A stretch of DNA of 64,000 nt from Lactobacillus sp. ESL0700 (GCF_029392095.1 NZ_CP113930.1:1499001-1563000), one strand, 5' to 3'; shown: positions 8,064-18,166, counted from the first letter of the stretch. Numbers and translations are program-made. Notes: generated from the sequence alone by a model not told the origin.

Positions 8064-8942
8064 ATGGAACTTAGAGTCTTACGCTATTTTTTAGCGGTCG
8101 TTAACGAACAAAACATCTCTCGTGCTGCAGCCAAGCTGCATATTTCACAGCCCACAATTTCACGGCAAATTCACGAACTTGAGCAAGAGCTCGGAGTCAG
8201 ATTATTTGAGCGTGGCACCAGAACCATTAAGCTGACAACTGATGGCGAGTATCTTGCCAATCAAGCTAGGCAAATTTTAACGTTAGCTGATAAGACAAAA
8301 ACAAATATCGGTAAAAATGCCGAAATTAGCGGCAGTATTTTTATCGGCTGCTCGGAGGCACCAATGCTCAGCACAATTGCAGATGCCATTAACCAATTGA
8401 AGCAAGTGGCACCGAATGTCATTGTCAACTTACATAGTTGCGATGCCAGTGAGGTACAACGCAAAATGCAAAACGGTGTGTTTGATTTCGGTTTTGTTCT
8501 TGAGCCTTTCAATAAAACCAATTATAACTTCTTAACACTTCCAGGGGTTACAAAATGGGGTCTACTAACCAGAAACGATTCAATTCTAGCTACTAAAGCT
8601 AAAATTCAAGTTGCTGATTTAATCGGCAAGCCAGTAATTCTGCCGCAACGTCACACCAGTCAGACACTGTTAACTAACTGGCTAGGTCAAAGTGACCTTA
8701 AGTTTCAAACCGTTGCCAAATATAATTTGCTCAACAATGCGGCAATTTTGGCACAACACGGTGTTGGGGATGTGCTTTGCCTTGACGGTATCATCAATTT
8801 AGCTCAAACTAACTTAATCTTTATTCCACTTGAGCCAGAACTAAGCATTCATGCCAGTTTAATCTGGTCAAAAACTTCGGTCCTATCTCGCGCTGCCCAA
8901 ATCTTTTTGGATCAATTAAAAAAGCTGCTAAATCAAGAATAG
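8064..8942 (+). CDS. LysR family transcriptional regulator
   Basis: 292 residues. The N-terminal winged helix-turn-helix (residues 1-60) contains NISRAAAKLHISQPTISRQI, the typical LysR recognition region. Residues 90-290 form the effector-binding domain. Start ATG 8064 follows AAAGGA by 5 bases. LysR proteins often control a divergently placed gene, here the DUF915 hydrolase, but no clear T-N11-A operator was identified in the 76-base gap. The effector is unknown. Confidence 0.9.
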   Translation: MELRVLRYFLAVVNEQNISRAAAKLHISQPTISRQIHELEQELGVRLFERGTRTIKLTTDGEYLANQARQILTLADKTKTNIGKNAEISGSIFIGCSEAPMLSTIADAINQLKQVAPNVIVNLHSCDASEVQRKMQNGVFDFGFVLEPFNKTNYNFLTLPGVTKWGLLTRNDSILATKAKIQVADLIGKPVILPQRHTSQTLLTNWLGQSDLKFQTVAKYNLLNNAAILAQHGVGDVLCLDGIINLAQTNLIFIPLEPELSIHASLIWSKTSVLSRAAQIFLDQLKKLLNQE

Positions 8943-8952
8943 CAACCAGTAG

Positions 8953-8974
8953 TTGACGAAAATTAACCGTCAGT
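8953..8974. repeat. Inverted repeat upstream of the XRE regulator gene
   Basis: TTGACG and CGTCAG arms face each other around AAAATTAAC, about 65-85 bases before the XRE start. It could be an autoregulatory operator; no experimental or family support is visible. Confidence 0.35.
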
Positions 8975-9037
8975 TTGTAGAAAGCAACTTTGCAATACGC
9001 TATACTTTAGTCAATATTAAAATAACAGGAGGAAGTT

Positions 9038-9436
9038 ATGAGCATTTTAAGTGAGCACCTTAGAGAGCAAAGAATTGCTAATCACTGGTCACAAGAACAA
9101 TTAGCAACCAAAATGGAAGTTTCCAGACAATCTGTTTCCAAATGGGAGACTGGGGATGCAGTTCCTGATCTAGAAAAATTAAAGCAGTTAAGCCAGTTGT
9201 ATGCTGTATCAATTGATTATTTAGTTGGTAATGAAAAGCAAACAAATAATCAAACTAAGCCTAAATACCTAAATCTCAGGGAACTGCAGAAAATTTATTT
9301 TATGGCAGCAACTGTAATTTATTGTGGTGCCTCTCTATATGATAATGACTTATGGGGCAGCCTTTGGGTTATTTATCTTGTCTGTGGCCTGGCTTTTGAA
9401 ATTCATAAATTTTGTTTAATTAAATATCTTAACTAA
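9038..9436 (+). CDS. XRE family regulator with C-terminal membrane segments
   Basis: 132 residues. The N-terminal Cro/CI helix-turn-helix spans about residues 7-61 (WSQEQLATKMEVSRQSVSKW). After a short linker (about 66-80) come two hydrophobic stretches, about residues 88-100 and 108-128. The regulator is therefore probably tethered to the membrane, as in the YvdC/YgzD-like and stress-sensing XRE groups. ATG 9038 follows AGGAGG. It stands alone with its own terminator. The signal and targets are unknown. Confidence 0.88.
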   Translation: MSILSEHLREQRIANHWSQEQLATKMEVSRQSVSKWETGDAVPDLEKLKQLSQLYAVSIDYLVGNEKQTNNQTKPKYLNLRELQKIYFMAATVIYCGASLYDNDLWGSLWVIYLVCGLAFEIHKFCLIKYLN

Positions 9437-9474
9437 AAAGAACCTATTGATTATCAAATCAATAGGTTCTTTTT
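9437..9474. terminator. Bidirectional terminator between the XRE and Tet(M)-like genes
   Basis: AAAGAACCTATTGAT pairs with ATCAATAGGTTCTTT over 15 bases, flanked by A and T runs on both sides. It serves the two convergent genes and reaches the stop codon of the minus-strand gene. Confidence 0.92.
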
Positions 9475-11443
9475 AAGCGTGATAGCCACCAAATTTATAC
9501 TTATTTTGATACGGCACATGGGCCCATTTGGGAACCTCATCCCATGGCACTCTCGTCGCAATTTCATTTGGTACAAAAACGGAATCCGGTGTATTAGCTA
9601 AATCATGAGTTGGGGAATAATCATATTCCTCAATAATTTCGGCTGCATTTTGACAGGGATGGTAGCAACCAAAGGTGCATTCCAAGCTGCCCTGACCATG
9701 AGTATAATTTCGTACTACCTTAGCATAATTTTGCATTTGCTTAACTGGCGCAGACCCCGTCAAAATCTCAACGTCATCATTGGTACCCAATTCTGGCTCA
9801 TTAAAGGTGCCCTTCATTTGCTGAATATCACTAATTGCCCGACCAATTTGCGCTGAAGCAATCTCCAAGCGAAAATTATACCACGGCTCAAGTAATTGAC
9901 ATTTTTCCTTGGCTTTAAGCAGCATCAAGCCTTGACGTACAGCTCGCCAAGTAGCCTTGCGAAAGTCCCCGCCTTGCGTGTGCTTATAATTATAATGTCC
10001 ACTAACAAAACGGATTTTCATATCGGTAATGGGGGCACCAATTAAGACACCCAAATGTTCCTTATTTCGTAAGTCAAACATCACCTGCTTTTGCCAATTT
10101 GGAGCTAAAACTTCATTAGGACAATCATTGACAATGATTAGGCCACTACCAGGCTGGGCTGGTTCAAGCACCACGTGAGTTTCCGCATAGTGACGCAGTG
10201 GTTCAAAGTGCCCAGCACCTTCAACCGAATCGGTGACAGTCTCTTTATATAAAATCTTTCCTGTACCAAATTTGATTTGAAGATTATATCTTTCCTGCAG
10301 CAATTGCTGTAAAACTTCCAGTTGAACTTCGCCCATAATGCGCACACTAATATTTTGGCCATGCTCATTCCAAACAACGTGAAGCTGCGGGTCTTCATCC
10401 TCTAATTCTTTTAGAGCCGTTAAACAAGTATGCGGATCATTATCCTTAATATCAGCAACGTAGGTCAACACTGGCTGAACTTGTGAATCCTGACTGTCTA
10501 CTTCAACTCCCAACCCTTGTCCTTGATAAGTCTCGCTTAAATTGGGTATAGTACAAATTTGTCCTGCTGTAACTTCTTGTTTAGTAGTAAATTTGTCACC
10601 CTGATAAATTCTTAATTGGTTAATTTTTTGATCAGTTAACAAAACTTGCTTTGGTTGTAGACTGCCACTCATTACTCGCAACCATGTTAGCCGTTCACCT
10701 TTGGCATCGTGGGAAATTTTAAATACTCGTGCACCAAAGTCTGAAGCACTCGACTGGTAATTTTCACTCCAAAACGCAATTCCAGAAAGTAATTCTTTGA
10801 TTCCCTGCAATTTTAATGCAGAACCAAAATAGCAAGGAAAAACTTGTCTTTTTTTAATCATCTGCCGAATAGTTGCATCGGTGACAGTGCCTGTGGACAA
10901 ATAATCAGTTAAAACATCCTCATCTTGAACAGCAATTTGCTCCTGAGCCCCAGCAGATAGTTGTGCGTTTTCTAATTCAAAATCGACGCAGCCAGCTGCC
11001 AAGTCTTTTTGCAATTGAGCGATTATTGCTGCTGCTTGTGATTGGCTAGCATCCATTTTATTAATAAAAATAAAAGTCGGCACTTGATACTGCTGGAGCA
11101 GTTGCCACAATTTTCTTGTTTGACTTTGTACACCAGCAGTAGCAGAAATCACCAAAATCGCATAATCTAATACACTTAGTACACCCTCTGTTTGCGCTAA
11201 AAAGTCAACGTGCCCCGGTGTATCAAGCAATGTTATCTTTAAGTCTTGATATTCTAAGTTTGCCTGATGAGAAAAAATGGTAATGCCGCGCCTTTTTTCT
11301 AACTGATCTGAATCTAAAAAGACATTACCATTATCGACACGCCCTAATTTTCTAATTGTTCCCGTTTGATAAAGCAGTGCTTCAGATAAAGTTGTCTTGC
11401 CCGCATCAACATTTGCCAATATACCTGCAACTATCTGTTTCAT
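9473..11443 (-). CDS. Tet(M)/Tet(O)-like ribosomal protection GTPase (EF-G paralogue)
   Basis: 656 residues, close to the 639-660 of tetracycline ribosomal-protection proteins and shorter than EF-G (697 here). The G domain reads GILANVDAGKTTLSE (G1, residue about 7), RRGITIF (switch I), [10 protein letters not shown] (G3) and INKMDAS (G4). The phrasing (VDAGKTTL, LSVLDYAILVISATAGVQ) is closer to Tet(M) than to the EF-G in this window ([10 protein letters not shown]). Family members bind the ribosome like EF-G and eject tetracycline. Many lactobacilli carry such a chromosomal homologue whose effect on tetracycline is uncertain. A strong AGGAGG precedes ATG 11443. No mobile-element sequence flanks it, so it looks resident rather than recently acquired. 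Confidence 0.82.
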   Translation of the reverse strand: MKQIVAGILANVDAGKTTLSEALLYQTGTIRKLGRVDNGNVFLDSDQLEKRRGITIFSHQANLEYQDLKITLLDTPGHVDFLAQTEGVLSVLDYAILVISATAGVQSQTRKLWQLLQQYQVPTFIFINKMDASQSQAAAIIAQLQKDLAAGCVDFELENAQLSAGAQEQIAVQDEDVLTDYLSTGTVTDATIRQMIKKRQVFPCYFGSALKLQGIKELLSGIAFWSENYQSSASDFGARVFKISHDAKGERLTWLRVMSGSLQPKQVLLTDQKINQLRIYQGDKFTTKQEVTAGQICTIPNLSETYQGQGLGVEVDSQDSQVQPVLTYVADIKDNDPHTCLTALKELEDEDPQLHVVWNEHGQNISVRIMGEVQLEVLQQLLQERYNLQIKFGTGKILYKETVTDSVEGAGHFEPLRHYAETHVVLEPAQPGSGLIIVNDCPNEVLAPNWQKQVMFDLRNKEHLGVLIGAPITDMKIRFVSGHYNYKHTQGGDFRKATWRAVRQGLMLLKAKEKCQLLEPWYNFRLEIASAQIGRAISDIQQMKGTFNEPELGTNDDVEILTGSAPVKQMQNYAKVVRNYTHGQGSLECTFGCYHPCQNAAEIIEEYDYSPTHDLANTPDSVFVPNEIATRVPWDEVPKWAHVPYQNKYKFGGYHA

Positions 11444-11551
11444 AATACCTCCTTTTCATAGCATCTTTATTTGCTTTTCCTTGTATAAACAAAAACCAAG
11501 TTAATTTTACTCTAACTTTTGCAAAGGTAACAGTATCTTTTTAATTTAAAC

Positions 11552-11585
11552 AAAAAAAGATATCTCGATTGAGATACCTTTTTTG
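11552..11585. terminator. Terminator after rpsI
   Basis: AAAGATATCTC and GAGATACCTTT form a hairpin with a 4-base loop. On the minus strand it is followed by seven T, ending the rplM-rpsI transcript. The opposite strand also has a T run. Confidence 0.88.
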
Positions 11586-11603
11586 ATAAACGTAAATCCA
11601 AAA

Positions 11604-11999
11604 TTAACGTTTTGAGAATTGTGAAGCTTTGCGGGCTTTCTTCAAACCTGGCTTCTTTCTTTCAACCATTCTAGGGTCACGGGTTAAGAAACCAGCCTTC
11701 TTCAAAGGACCACGGAAATCTGGGTCAACTTCAAGAAGAGCACGTGCAACACCAAGACGGATTGCACCAGCTTGACCTGAGAAGCCACCACCATTAACGT
11801 TAACTTTAACGTCGTATTGACCATCAGTCTCAGTCAAAGTCAATGGTTGCTTCAAATCCTTAACTAAGTTAGGGAATGGAATGTATTGATCAACATCTTT
11901 GTTGTTAACAGTAATCTTACCAGTGCCTGGTACTAAACGTACACGCGCAACTGCGTCCTTACGACGACCAGTACCTGCATATGCAACTTGTTGTGCCAT
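11604..11999 (-). CDS. rpsI: 30S ribosomal protein S9
   Basis: 131 residues, normal for Firmicutes. It contains the [14 protein letters not shown] start and the basic C-terminal tail ending KASQFSKR; the last residues of S9 reach the P-site tRNA in the 30S subunit. ATG 11999 is preceded by AGGAGG, 12 bases after the rplM stop. It is co-transcribed with rplM. Confidence 0.98.
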   Translation of the reverse strand: MAQQVAYAGTGRRKDAVARVRLVPGTGKITVNNKDVDQYIPFPNLVKDLKQPLTLTETDGQYDVKVNVNGGGFSGQAGAIRLGVARALLEVDPDFRGPLKKAGFLTRDPRMVERKKPGLKKARKASQFSKR

Positions 12000-12011
12000 T
12001 TATTTAACCTC

Positions 12012-12455
12012 CTAGATTAATTTATTAATGTCTAATTCTTCAGGCTTTTGTGCTTCATGCTTGTGATCAGCATCAGCATAAACATGCATCTTCATGAATT
12101 CTTGGTGACCAAGAGTGTTCTTTGGAAGCATACCCTTAACTGACAATTCAACTAATCTAACTGGGTTATTGGCAAGCAAATCACCAGCTGGAACAGCCTT
12201 GATTCCGCCACGCCAACCAGAGTGGTGGTAATAAATCTTGTCAGTAGCCTTTTTACCAGTTAACTTAAGTTTAGCAGCGTTAATAATAATAACGTTGTCA
12301 CCAGTGTCAACATTTGGTGTGTATTGAGGCTTATTCTTACCTCTTAAAATAGTGGCTACTGCAGTAGACAGACGACCTAAAGATACATCTGTTGCGTCAA
12401 TAACATACCACTTACGTTCAATTTCATTAGGTTTTGCTAATTGTGTAGTACGCAA
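12012..12455 (-). CDS. rplM: 50S ribosomal protein L13
   Basis: 147 residues. L13 is an early assembly protein of the large subunit. The N-terminus [20 protein letters not shown] is typical. Translation begins at TTG 12455, supported by GGAGG at 8-base spacing. It is first of the rplM-rpsI pair and has its own promoter and leader downstream of truA, while read-through from the ECF-truA transcript is also possible. Confidence 0.97.
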   Translation of the reverse strand: MRTTQLAKPNEIERKWYVIDATDVSLGRLSTAVATILRGKNKPQYTPNVDTGDNVIIINAAKLKLTGKKATDKIYYHHSGWRGGIKAVPAGDLLANNPVRLVELSVKGMLPKNTLGHQEFMKMHVYADADHKHEAQKPEELDINKLI

Positions 12456-12530
12456 TGTAAATTCCTCCGTTTATACGTTGTTTGAAAACAATAAGTTGCC
12501 GGGGCCTATCATGGACAAACATACTGTTCT
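12456..12530 (-). ncRNA. Putative L13-type autoregulatory leader of rplM
   Basis: The transcript between the promoter and the TTG start carries GATAGGCCCCGGCAAC followed by a small hairpin (TTGTTTTCAAACAA). Firmicutes are known to have a structured L13 leader through which the protein represses its own mRNA. Position and the GC-rich core fit, but no alignment was made, so this is an inference. Confidence 0.45.
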
Positions 12531-12559
12531 AGAATACGTCCTTTTTATTAAATTGTCAA
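12531..12559 (-). promoter_or_regulatory. Sigma-A promoter of rplM-rpsI
   Basis: TTGACA (12554-12559), a 17-base spacer and TATTCT (12531-12536) on the minus strand. It lies directly after the truA stop codon. Confidence 0.8.
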
Positions 12560-12561
12560 TA

Positions 12562-13347
12562 TTAATCAACGTCTTGCCGATATTTTTTTGGTAAATCCTC
12601 ATAAAAGACATGATAAAGAAACAATCCACTTGCCTGTGCGGTTTCTCTCACCTGTTCTCGATCTTTTGCTTTTATTACCCGGGGAATATCATCGAGCGGT
12701 CGTTTACCATTGCCGATTTCTAGCAGAGTAGCAACTAAAATTCGCACCATGTTATATAAAAAGCCCGAGCAAATAAAGTCAAAAACAATTTCGTTTGCTT
12801 CTTTATCCTGAACGATATTAACATAATACATTGTTCTTACTTTGTTTTTAATTTGACCGCCGCTAGCAGCAAAGCTTGTAAAATCATGGGTACCAATCAA
12901 GTCGCGAGCAGCCAGCTGCATCCTTTTAATATCGACCGGATAAGGATAGTGGCCAGTGTAAAAACGCTTGAATGGATCAACAAAGCGATCAAGACTTGCC
13001 CGATACCGATACCATTTTCCTTTAGCGCTATAACGGACATGAAAGTGTTCATCAACGATTTCACATTCTTTAAAGACAATATCTAAAGGCATGATCGAGT
13101 TGAGTGCACAAATCATTCTTTCTGGAGGAATAGTATTTCCCGGGTAATCAAAGTGGATTACCTGACCTACAGCATGTACCCCCGCATCAGTTCTCCCTGA
13201 TCCTTCAACGATTATTTTTTTACCCTTAGTCATTTTAGTCAGTGCAGCTTCAATTGTTCCCTGAACAGTACGTTGATGCGGCTGCGATTGAAAGCCATGA
13301 AATAAATGGCCATCATACGCAAGTGTCATTTTATATCTTGTAATCAT
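12562..13347 (-). CDS. truA: tRNA pseudouridine(38-40) synthase TruA
   Basis: 261 residues. It isomerises uridines 38-40 in the anticodon arm of many tRNAs. The catalytic aspartate is Asp54 in [11 protein letters not shown]. The N-terminal [12 protein letters not shown] motif and the C-terminal SGFLYNMVR are family signatures. Its ATG overlaps the ecfT stop by one base (TAATG), so translation is coupled. This ecfA1-ecfA2-ecfT-truA order is widely conserved in Firmicutes. Confidence 0.96.
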   Translation of the reverse strand: MITRYKMTLAYDGHLFHGFQSQPHQRTVQGTIEAALTKMTKGKKIIVEGSGRTDAGVHAVGQVIHFDYPGNTIPPERMICALNSIMPLDIVFKECEIVDEHFHVRYSAKGKWYRYRASLDRFVDPFKRFYTGHYPYPVDIKRMQLAARDLIGTHDFTSFAASGGQIKNKVRTMYYVNIVQDKEANEIVFDFICSGFLYNMVRILVATLLEIGNGKRPLDDIPRVIKAKDREQVRETAQASGLFLYHVFYEDLPKKYRQDVD

Positions 13348-14144
13348 TAATGTGTCCTAAAAATTACTAACAACGCAATTAAAATTGCAAAATAACCTAA
13401 GTCTAACAAATCAAACTTTGACCACTGCAGTATGCGATAACGGGTTCGTCCATTATCATCGCGATAACCGCGGGATTCCATCGCCGTTGACAAGTCTACT
13501 GCAGTTTCTAAAGAATTGATAAATAGAGGAACCAGCAATGGTGTAATTGCTTTAGCTCGCGTAATAAGTCCACCGTTATTAAAGTCAGCGCCACGTGACC
13601 GCTGTGCGTTCATAATTTTAACAGTTTCATCAAATAAGGTTGGTACAAAGCGCAATGCAATCGACATGACCAACGCAATTTTATCAACTGGAACCTTAAT
13701 TAATTTAAGCGGCGTTAATAGCCACTCCATTGCATCCGCAATTTCAAGCGGCATTGTTGTTACCGTCATAACTGTTGAAATTAAAATAATGACTGTAAAT
13801 CGAATGAAAATGTAAATTGCGTTTTCAATACCATAGCTAGTTATCGCAAAGATGGTCCACTGCCAATAAACTTTACCACCAACAGTGAATAACAGCTGCA
13901 GCAGTGATGTAAAGAAGATTAACCAAACTAATGGTCTAACGCCATCCCAAAAGACTTTTGCCCTTAATCCAGTTGCTGCTACCGCAATAAAGCTAAATAC
14001 GGTGACAATCGCATAAGTCAGCGGATTATTAGCTAAGAAAATAATTAAAATAAAAAAGATGGTTGCAAGTAATTTACCCCGCGGATCCATCTTATAAACA
14101 AGTGAATTTCCCGGTACATATCGGCCAATTAAAATTTTACTCAC
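13347..14144 (-). CDS. ecfT: ECF transporter transmembrane component EcfT
   Basis: 265 residues with about five to six membrane helices. It contains the two short coupling-helix motifs with Arg-Gly: QRSRGADF (about residues 181-188) and [10 protein letters not shown] (221-230), which transmit ATPase movement to the exchangeable substrate-binding S component. It assembles with EcfA1 and EcfA2 to drive vitamin and micronutrient uptake (for example riboflavin, folate, thiamine), with S subunits encoded elsewhere. The start follows the ecfA2 stop by 4 bases. Confidence 0.95.
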   Translation of the reverse strand: MSKILIGRYVPGNSLVYKMDPRGKLLATIFFILIIFLANNPLTYAIVTVFSFIAVAATGLRAKVFWDGVRPLVWLIFFTSLLQLLFTVGGKVYWQWTIFAITSYGIENAIYIFIRFTVIILISTVMTVTTMPLEIADAMEWLLTPLKLIKVPVDKIALVMSIALRFVPTLFDETVKIMNAQRSRGADFNNGGLITRAKAITPLLVPLFINSLETAVDLSTAMESRGYRDDNGRTRYRILQWSKFDLLDLGYFAILIALLVIFRTH

Positions 14145-14148
14145 AGAC

Positions 14149-14994
14149 TCACTCCTTTAAATTTTTTTCAATTCCTTGAACTAGCGTTTGAGCTGTTAAT
14201 GGCGGAGTTGAAAACTCAAATCCCGTTAATTTAGAAGCAAATAACGATGCCTGTGGTTCATCCAGATAATGCTGTTGCAACCAAGAACGATCATTAAAAA
14301 TCACCTGAGGCTTATCATGCTTAATCATTTGCCCATGTTCCATTACTAAGACATCATCGGCATAATTTGCCACATCATCCATATTATGGGTTACCAAAAT
14401 TACTGTATGGCCTGCTTTTTGATATTCTGCAAATAAATTCATCATTTGCTTACGTGCGTGTGGATCAAGCCCCGCAGCAGGTTCATCAAGACACAGAATT
14501 TCCGGCTCATAAGCTAAGACACCTGCAATAGCTACCCTTCTCATTTGTCCACCAGAAAGCTCAAACGGTGACTTATCTGCAATATCTTCTGGTAGGCCAA
14601 CCTTTTTCAGCCAATTATGAGCAACTCTTTTTGCCTCTTCTTCACTATAACCAAAATTTTTCGGACCAAAAGCAATATCATTTAGTACTGTGCTTTCAAA
14701 AAGCTGTGCTTCAGGAAACTGGAAAACTAAACTGACATGCCGGCGTAACTGCTTTAAGTTTTTGTTTGAAGTTTCCGGTGTAATCGTTGTACCAGCAATC
14801 TCAATTTGACCACTAGTTGGTTTTAATAGCGCATTAAAATGCTGCATTAAAGTCGACTTGCCACTACCAGTATGACCAATGATTGCCGTAAAACTACCAT
14901 CTTGAATTTCAAAGTTCACATCATCCAGACCCTTTTTTTCAAGTGGCGAATCTGGCGCGTAAATATAACTTACTTGTTTGAATTTAATTGACAT
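14149..14994 (-). CDS. ecfA2: ECF transporter ATPase EcfA2
   Basis: 281 residues. ABC ATPase motifs: Walker [10 protein letters not shown] (about residue 40), Q-loop FQFPEAQLF, signature ELSGGQMRR (about 145) and Walker [13 protein letters not shown]. These, and the C-terminal extension after residue 240, are typical of the second ATPase of the group II ECF module. It begins inside the 3' end of ecfA1 (25-base overlap), so the two are translationally coupled. Confidence 0.95.
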   Translation of the reverse strand: MSIKFKQVSYIYAPDSPLEKKGLDDVNFEIQDGSFTAIIGHTGSGKSTLMQHFNALLKPTSGQIEIAGTTITPETSNKNLKQLRRHVSLVFQFPEAQLFESTVLNDIAFGPKNFGYSEEEAKRVAHNWLKKVGLPEDIADKSPFELSGGQMRRVAIAGVLAYEPEILCLDEPAAGLDPHARKQMMNLFAEYQKAGHTVILVTHNMDDVANYADDVLVMEHGQMIKHDKPQVIFNDRSWLQQHYLDEPQASLFASKLTGFEFSTPPLTAQTLVQGIEKNLKE

Positions 14995-15821
14995 AAAAAA
15001 TTAATCAACTCTTTTTCTGAATTTACAGTTTTAGGAATATTAATATTCCGTTCCAAAAGCATATCTTTAATTTGCTCAAAAAATGGTACGTCTAACCCTA
15101 ATTTTTTAAGAAGTGTGGTTTGACTAAAAATCTCACTGCTGGAACCTTGGTCAATTAATTTTCCATCATTCATGACAATTACTTGGTCCGCTAAACTAGC
15201 CTCATCAATATCATGCGTAATTGATATAACGGTTAAATCATATTCCTTTTTCATTTGATGGACAATTTGCAAAATTTTATTGCGACCCTCGGGATCAAGC
15301 ATTGAAGTTGCTTCATCCAAAATAATAATTTTGGGTTTAATTGCAATAATACCAGCAATTGCCACACGCTGCTTTTGACCGCCTGAGAGACTAGACGGCT
15401 CAGAATTAGTATAATCAGCCATACCCACCGCATTAATTGCCTCAGGAACAATTTTAAGCATTTCTTCGCGGGGTACACCACGATTCTCAAGGCCAAAAGC
15501 TACATCGTCTGCAACGGTTGCACCTACAAATTGATTATCAGGATTTTGGAAAACAATACCAACTTTATTTCTAATATCCCATACACTATCGTTATTAAGC
15601 TCGACACCATCAACCTCAATACTAGCTTCTTCAGGATTATCAGGAACAAGCAAACCATTAATTAAACGAATAATCGTTGATTTACCACTACCATTATGAC
15701 CAATAATTGCTGTCCATGTTCCTCTTTTAATATTAAAACTAATATTATCGATAGCTGGCTGTTTTGTATCTGGATATGTGAAAGTTACATTTTTGATTTT
15801 TATAATATTATCTGTTGCCAT
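14970..15821 (-). CDS. ecfA1: ECF transporter ATPase EcfA1
   Basis: 283 residues. Walker [10 protein letters not shown] (about residue 42), Q-loop [10 protein letters not shown], signature SLSGGQKQR (about 144), Walker [14 protein letters not shown] and H-loop ITHDIDEA. EcfA1 and EcfA2 form the heterodimer that powers the shared ECF transporter. The gene has its own extended -10 promoter after the rplQ terminator, giving the module partial independence from the ribosomal operon. Confidence 0.95.
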   Translation of the reverse strand: MATDNIIKIKNVTFTYPDTKQPAIDNISFNIKRGTWTAIIGHNGSGKSTIIRLINGLLVPDNPEEASIEVDGVELNNDSVWDIRNKVGIVFQNPDNQFVGATVADDVAFGLENRGVPREEMLKIVPEAINAVGMADYTNSEPSSLSGGQKQRVAIAGIIAIKPKIIILDEATSMLDPEGRNKILQIVHQMKKEYDLTVISITHDIDEASLADQVIVMNDGKLIDQGSSSEIFSQTTLLKKLGLDVPFFEQIKDMLLERNINIPKTVNSEKELINFLCQLNSNK

Positions 15822-15850
15822 TTTTTCTCCATCCTAAAAAGCCTAACATG

Positions 15851-15859
15851 ATTATACCA
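15851..15859 (-). promoter_or_regulatory. Extended -10 promoter for ecfA1-ecfA2-ecfT-truA
   Basis: TGGTATAAT on the minus strand lies about 30 bases before the ecfA1 start. The -35 region is poor (T-rich), as is common for extended -10 promoters. Confidence 0.55.
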
Positions 15860-15867
15860 AAAAAAAG

Positions 15868-15896
15868 GCAAAAAAAATCACCCATGAAGAGGGATA
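15868..15896 (-). terminator. Weak terminator after rplQ
   Basis: A short hairpin (ATCCC with GGGTGAT) is followed by eight T on the minus strand. The stem is short and bulged, so partial read-through into ecfA1 is likely. Confidence 0.5.
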
Positions 15897-15999
15897 ATTT
15901 ACATTATCTAAGCTAGACTAAACTTTCGTCATCATCTTGGCGCTTATTCTCACTTTCATGGATAATTCTTAATAGCTATTAAGTTTTGATTATCTTAAA

Positions 16000-16383
16000 T
16001 TAAACTAATTCAAGAATAACCATTGGAGCGCCGTCACCCTTACGAGCTTTGGCTAACTTCATAATTCTGGTGTAACCACCATTACGATCTTTGTAACGAG
16101 GTGCAATATCACTGAAAAGTTTTTGCAATGCTGATTTAACAACAACTGCATCGCCTTCTTCATGGATATCTGCAACTTCATCACGTACAAAAGCAGCAGC
16201 CTTTCTTCTAGCGGCTAAATCGCCACGCTTACCTAAAGTAATCATCTTTTCGGCAGTTTTGCGAATTTCTTTTGCACGGGTTTCAGTAGTAACAATGCGT
16301 TCTTTCATGAACAATTGAGTTGTCATTTCGCGCAACATTGCTTTTCTATGTGCACTATCCCAACCTAATTTACGGTATGGCAT
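16000..16383 (-). CDS. rplQ: 50S ribosomal protein L17
   Basis: 127 residues, standard length. N-terminus [19 protein letters not shown] is diagnostic. L17 sits at the peptide exit side of the large subunit. It is last of the alpha operon (rpsM-rpsK-rpoA-rplQ). ATG 16383 follows GGAGG by a short spacer, 20 bases after the rpoA stop. Confidence 0.98.
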   Translation of the reverse strand: MPYRKLGWDSAHRKAMLREMTTQLFMKERIVTTETRAKEIRKTAEKMITLGKRGDLAARRKAAAFVRDEVADIHEEGDAVVVKSALQKLFSDIAPRYKDRNGGYTRIMKLAKARKGDGAPMVILELV

Positions 16384-16403
16384 CAGTTTACCTCCTTTAT
16401 TTA

Positions 16404-17342
16404 TTAATCTTCTTGACGAAGTGAAAGTCCCAAGTCAGCTAATTTGTTTTTAACTTCTTCCAATGATTTCCGTCCCAAATTACGTACACGCATCATATCT
16501 GCTTCAGTCTTATCTGTTAACTCTTGCAGAGTGTTGATACCAGCACGCTTCAGACAATTGTATGAACGTACAGAAAGGTCAAGCTCTTCGATTGTCATCT
16601 CAAGTTTCTTTTCTGCAGTATCATCTTCTTTTTCGATCATAACATCGTCAAATTTGGTATTTGCATCAGCAGTTTCAAACACTTTAAAGTGCGCTACTAA
16701 AATCTTAGCAGCAAAACTAAGGGCGTCATTAGGCTTGATTGAACCATCAGTCCAAATCTCTAAAGTGAGCTTGTCAAAATCATCTCTTTTACCAACACGA
16801 GTTGATTCAACCTGGTAATTAACTTTTTTAATTGGTGAAAAAAGAGAATCGACAGGAATAACACCAATTGGCATATCTTCACTCTTGTTGTCACTTGCTG
16901 CAACATAACCGCGACCGTTCTTGACAGCAATTTGCATGTGCAAGTGGCCACCGTCAGCGATGGTACAAATATATTGATCAGGATTTAGAATTTGAACATC
17001 AGCGTCAACTTTGAGGTCATCAGCAGTTACAGTAGCTGGACCTTCAACATCCAATTCAATTAATTTTTGTTCATCAGAAAATGATTTTAACTCAAGCTTT
17101 TTCAAGTTAAGAATCATTTTTACTACATCTTCTCTAACACCAGGAACTGTTGAGAATTCATGTAAGACACCATCAATTTGAACATAAACAAGTCCTGTAC
17201 CTGGAATAGATGTTAGTAAAACTCTACGTAATGAATTACCTAAAGTAGTACCAAAGCCTCGTTCAAGTGGTTCAATAACAAATTTACCGTAAGACTTCTC
17301 TTGGTCAACAACGGTAATATTTGGTTTTTCAAATTCAATCAT
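16404..17342 (-). CDS. rpoA: RNA polymerase alpha subunit
   Basis: 312 residues when started at ATG 17342 (MIEFEKPNI). AAAGGGG with 7-base spacing supports this start over the longer frame from 17366. The N-terminal domain (1-230) dimerises and nucleates beta/beta' assembly. An acidic linker ([10 protein letters not shown]) joins it to the C-terminal domain with [14 protein letters not shown] and [12 protein letters not shown], the helix-hairpin-helix that contacts UP elements and activators. It sits in the usual place between rpsK and rplQ. Confidence 0.97.
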   Translation of the reverse strand: MIEFEKPNITVVDQEKSYGKFVIEPLERGFGTTLGNSLRRVLLTSIPGTGLVYVQIDGVLHEFSTVPGVREDVVKMILNLKKLELKSFSDEQKLIELDVEGPATVTADDLKVDADVQILNPDQYICTIADGGHLHMQIAVKNGRGYVAASDNKSEDMPIGVIPVDSLFSPIKKVNYQVESTRVGKRDDFDKLTLEIWTDGSIKPNDALSFAAKILVAHFKVFETADANTKFDDVMIEKEDDTAEKKLEMTIEELDLSVRSYNCLKRAGINTLQELTDKTEADMMRVRNLGRKSLEEVKNKLADLGLSLRQED

Positions 17343-17387
17343 TACTAGGCCCCTTTCAAAACGCAACGTCCTTCATTAAGAAAAAAA

Positions 17388-17771
17388 TTATACACGACGA
17401 CGTTTTGGTGGTCTAGAACCATTGTGGGGAACTGGAGTAACATCACGAATTGCAGTAATTTCAAGACCAGTAGCTTGTAATGATCTAATTGCTGATTCAC
17501 GACCAGAACCAGGACCTTTGACAGAAACTTCTACATGTTTCATACCTTGATCCATTGCACTCTTAGCTGCTGCTTCAGCTGCCATTTGAGCTGCAAACGG
17601 AGTAGACTTACGGCTACCCTTAAAGCCCAATGCACCGGCTGAAGACCAAGCAACTGCATTACCTTGAACGTCAGTAATCATGACTAAAGTATTATTAAAC
17701 GTAGAATGAATATGAGCAACGCCTTTTTCAACGTGCTTCTTCACACGACGCTTACGTGCTGTTTTAGGCAT
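17388..17771 (-). CDS. rpsK: 30S ribosomal protein S11
   Basis: 127 residues from ATG 17771, which has GGAGG at 7-base spacing; the preceding TTG codon is less likely. Contains [16 protein letters not shown] and the C-terminal [13 protein letters not shown] that are invariant in S11. It forms part of the 30S platform near the E site. Alpha operon. Confidence 0.98.
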   Translation of the reverse strand: MPKTARKRRVKKHVEKGVAHIHSTFNNTLVMITDVQGNAVAWSSAGALGFKGSRKSTPFAAQMAAEAAAKSAMDQGMKHVEVSVKGPGSGRESAIRSLQATGLEITAIRDVTPVPHNGSRPPKRRRV

Positions 17772-17792
17772 CAATAAACCTCCTTATAAATT

Positions 17793-18143
17793 TTATTTAT
17801 TCTTCTTACTACCCTTACGAGTACGGGCATTATTCTTGGTATTTTGACCACGAACTGGAAGTCCACGGCGGTGACGCATACCACGGTAAGAACCGATATC
17901 AATTAACCGTTTGATATTCATGCTAACTTGTCTACGCAAGTCACCTTCAACACGGTATTTATCAACTTCTGCGCGAAGCTTTTCTTGATCGTCTGGAGTC
18001 AAATCTTTTGAACGTATGTCTTCAGAAACGCCAGCATCCGCACAAATTTTTTGAGCTGTAGGCTCACCAATACCATAAATATATGTTAAAGCAACAACTA
18101 TTCTTTTATCTCTTGGTAAGTCAACACCAGCAATACGTGCCAT
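17793..18143 (-). CDS. rpsM: 30S ribosomal protein S13
   Basis: 116 residues from ATG 18143 ([14 protein letters not shown]). The longer frame would start at a GTG inside the AGGAGG ribosome binding site and is rejected. The basic C-terminus ([17 protein letters not shown]) contacts tRNA in the head of the 30S subunit. First protein of the alpha operon block after rpmJ. Confidence 0.97.
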   Translation of the reverse strand: MARIAGVDLPRDKRIVVALTYIYGIGEPTAQKICADAGVSEDIRSKDLTPDDQEKLRAEVDKYRVEGDLRRQVSMNIKRLIDIGSYRGMRHRRGLPVRGQNTKNNARTRKGSKKNK

Positions 18144-18166
18144 AAATTGCACCTCCTATTTTATTT

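Noticed and set aside
9473..11443. Tet(M)-like gene as part of a conjugative transposon
   Set aside because: No Tn916-like genes, leader-peptide attenuator, integrase or composition change beside it; neighbours are core genes with ordinary terminators.
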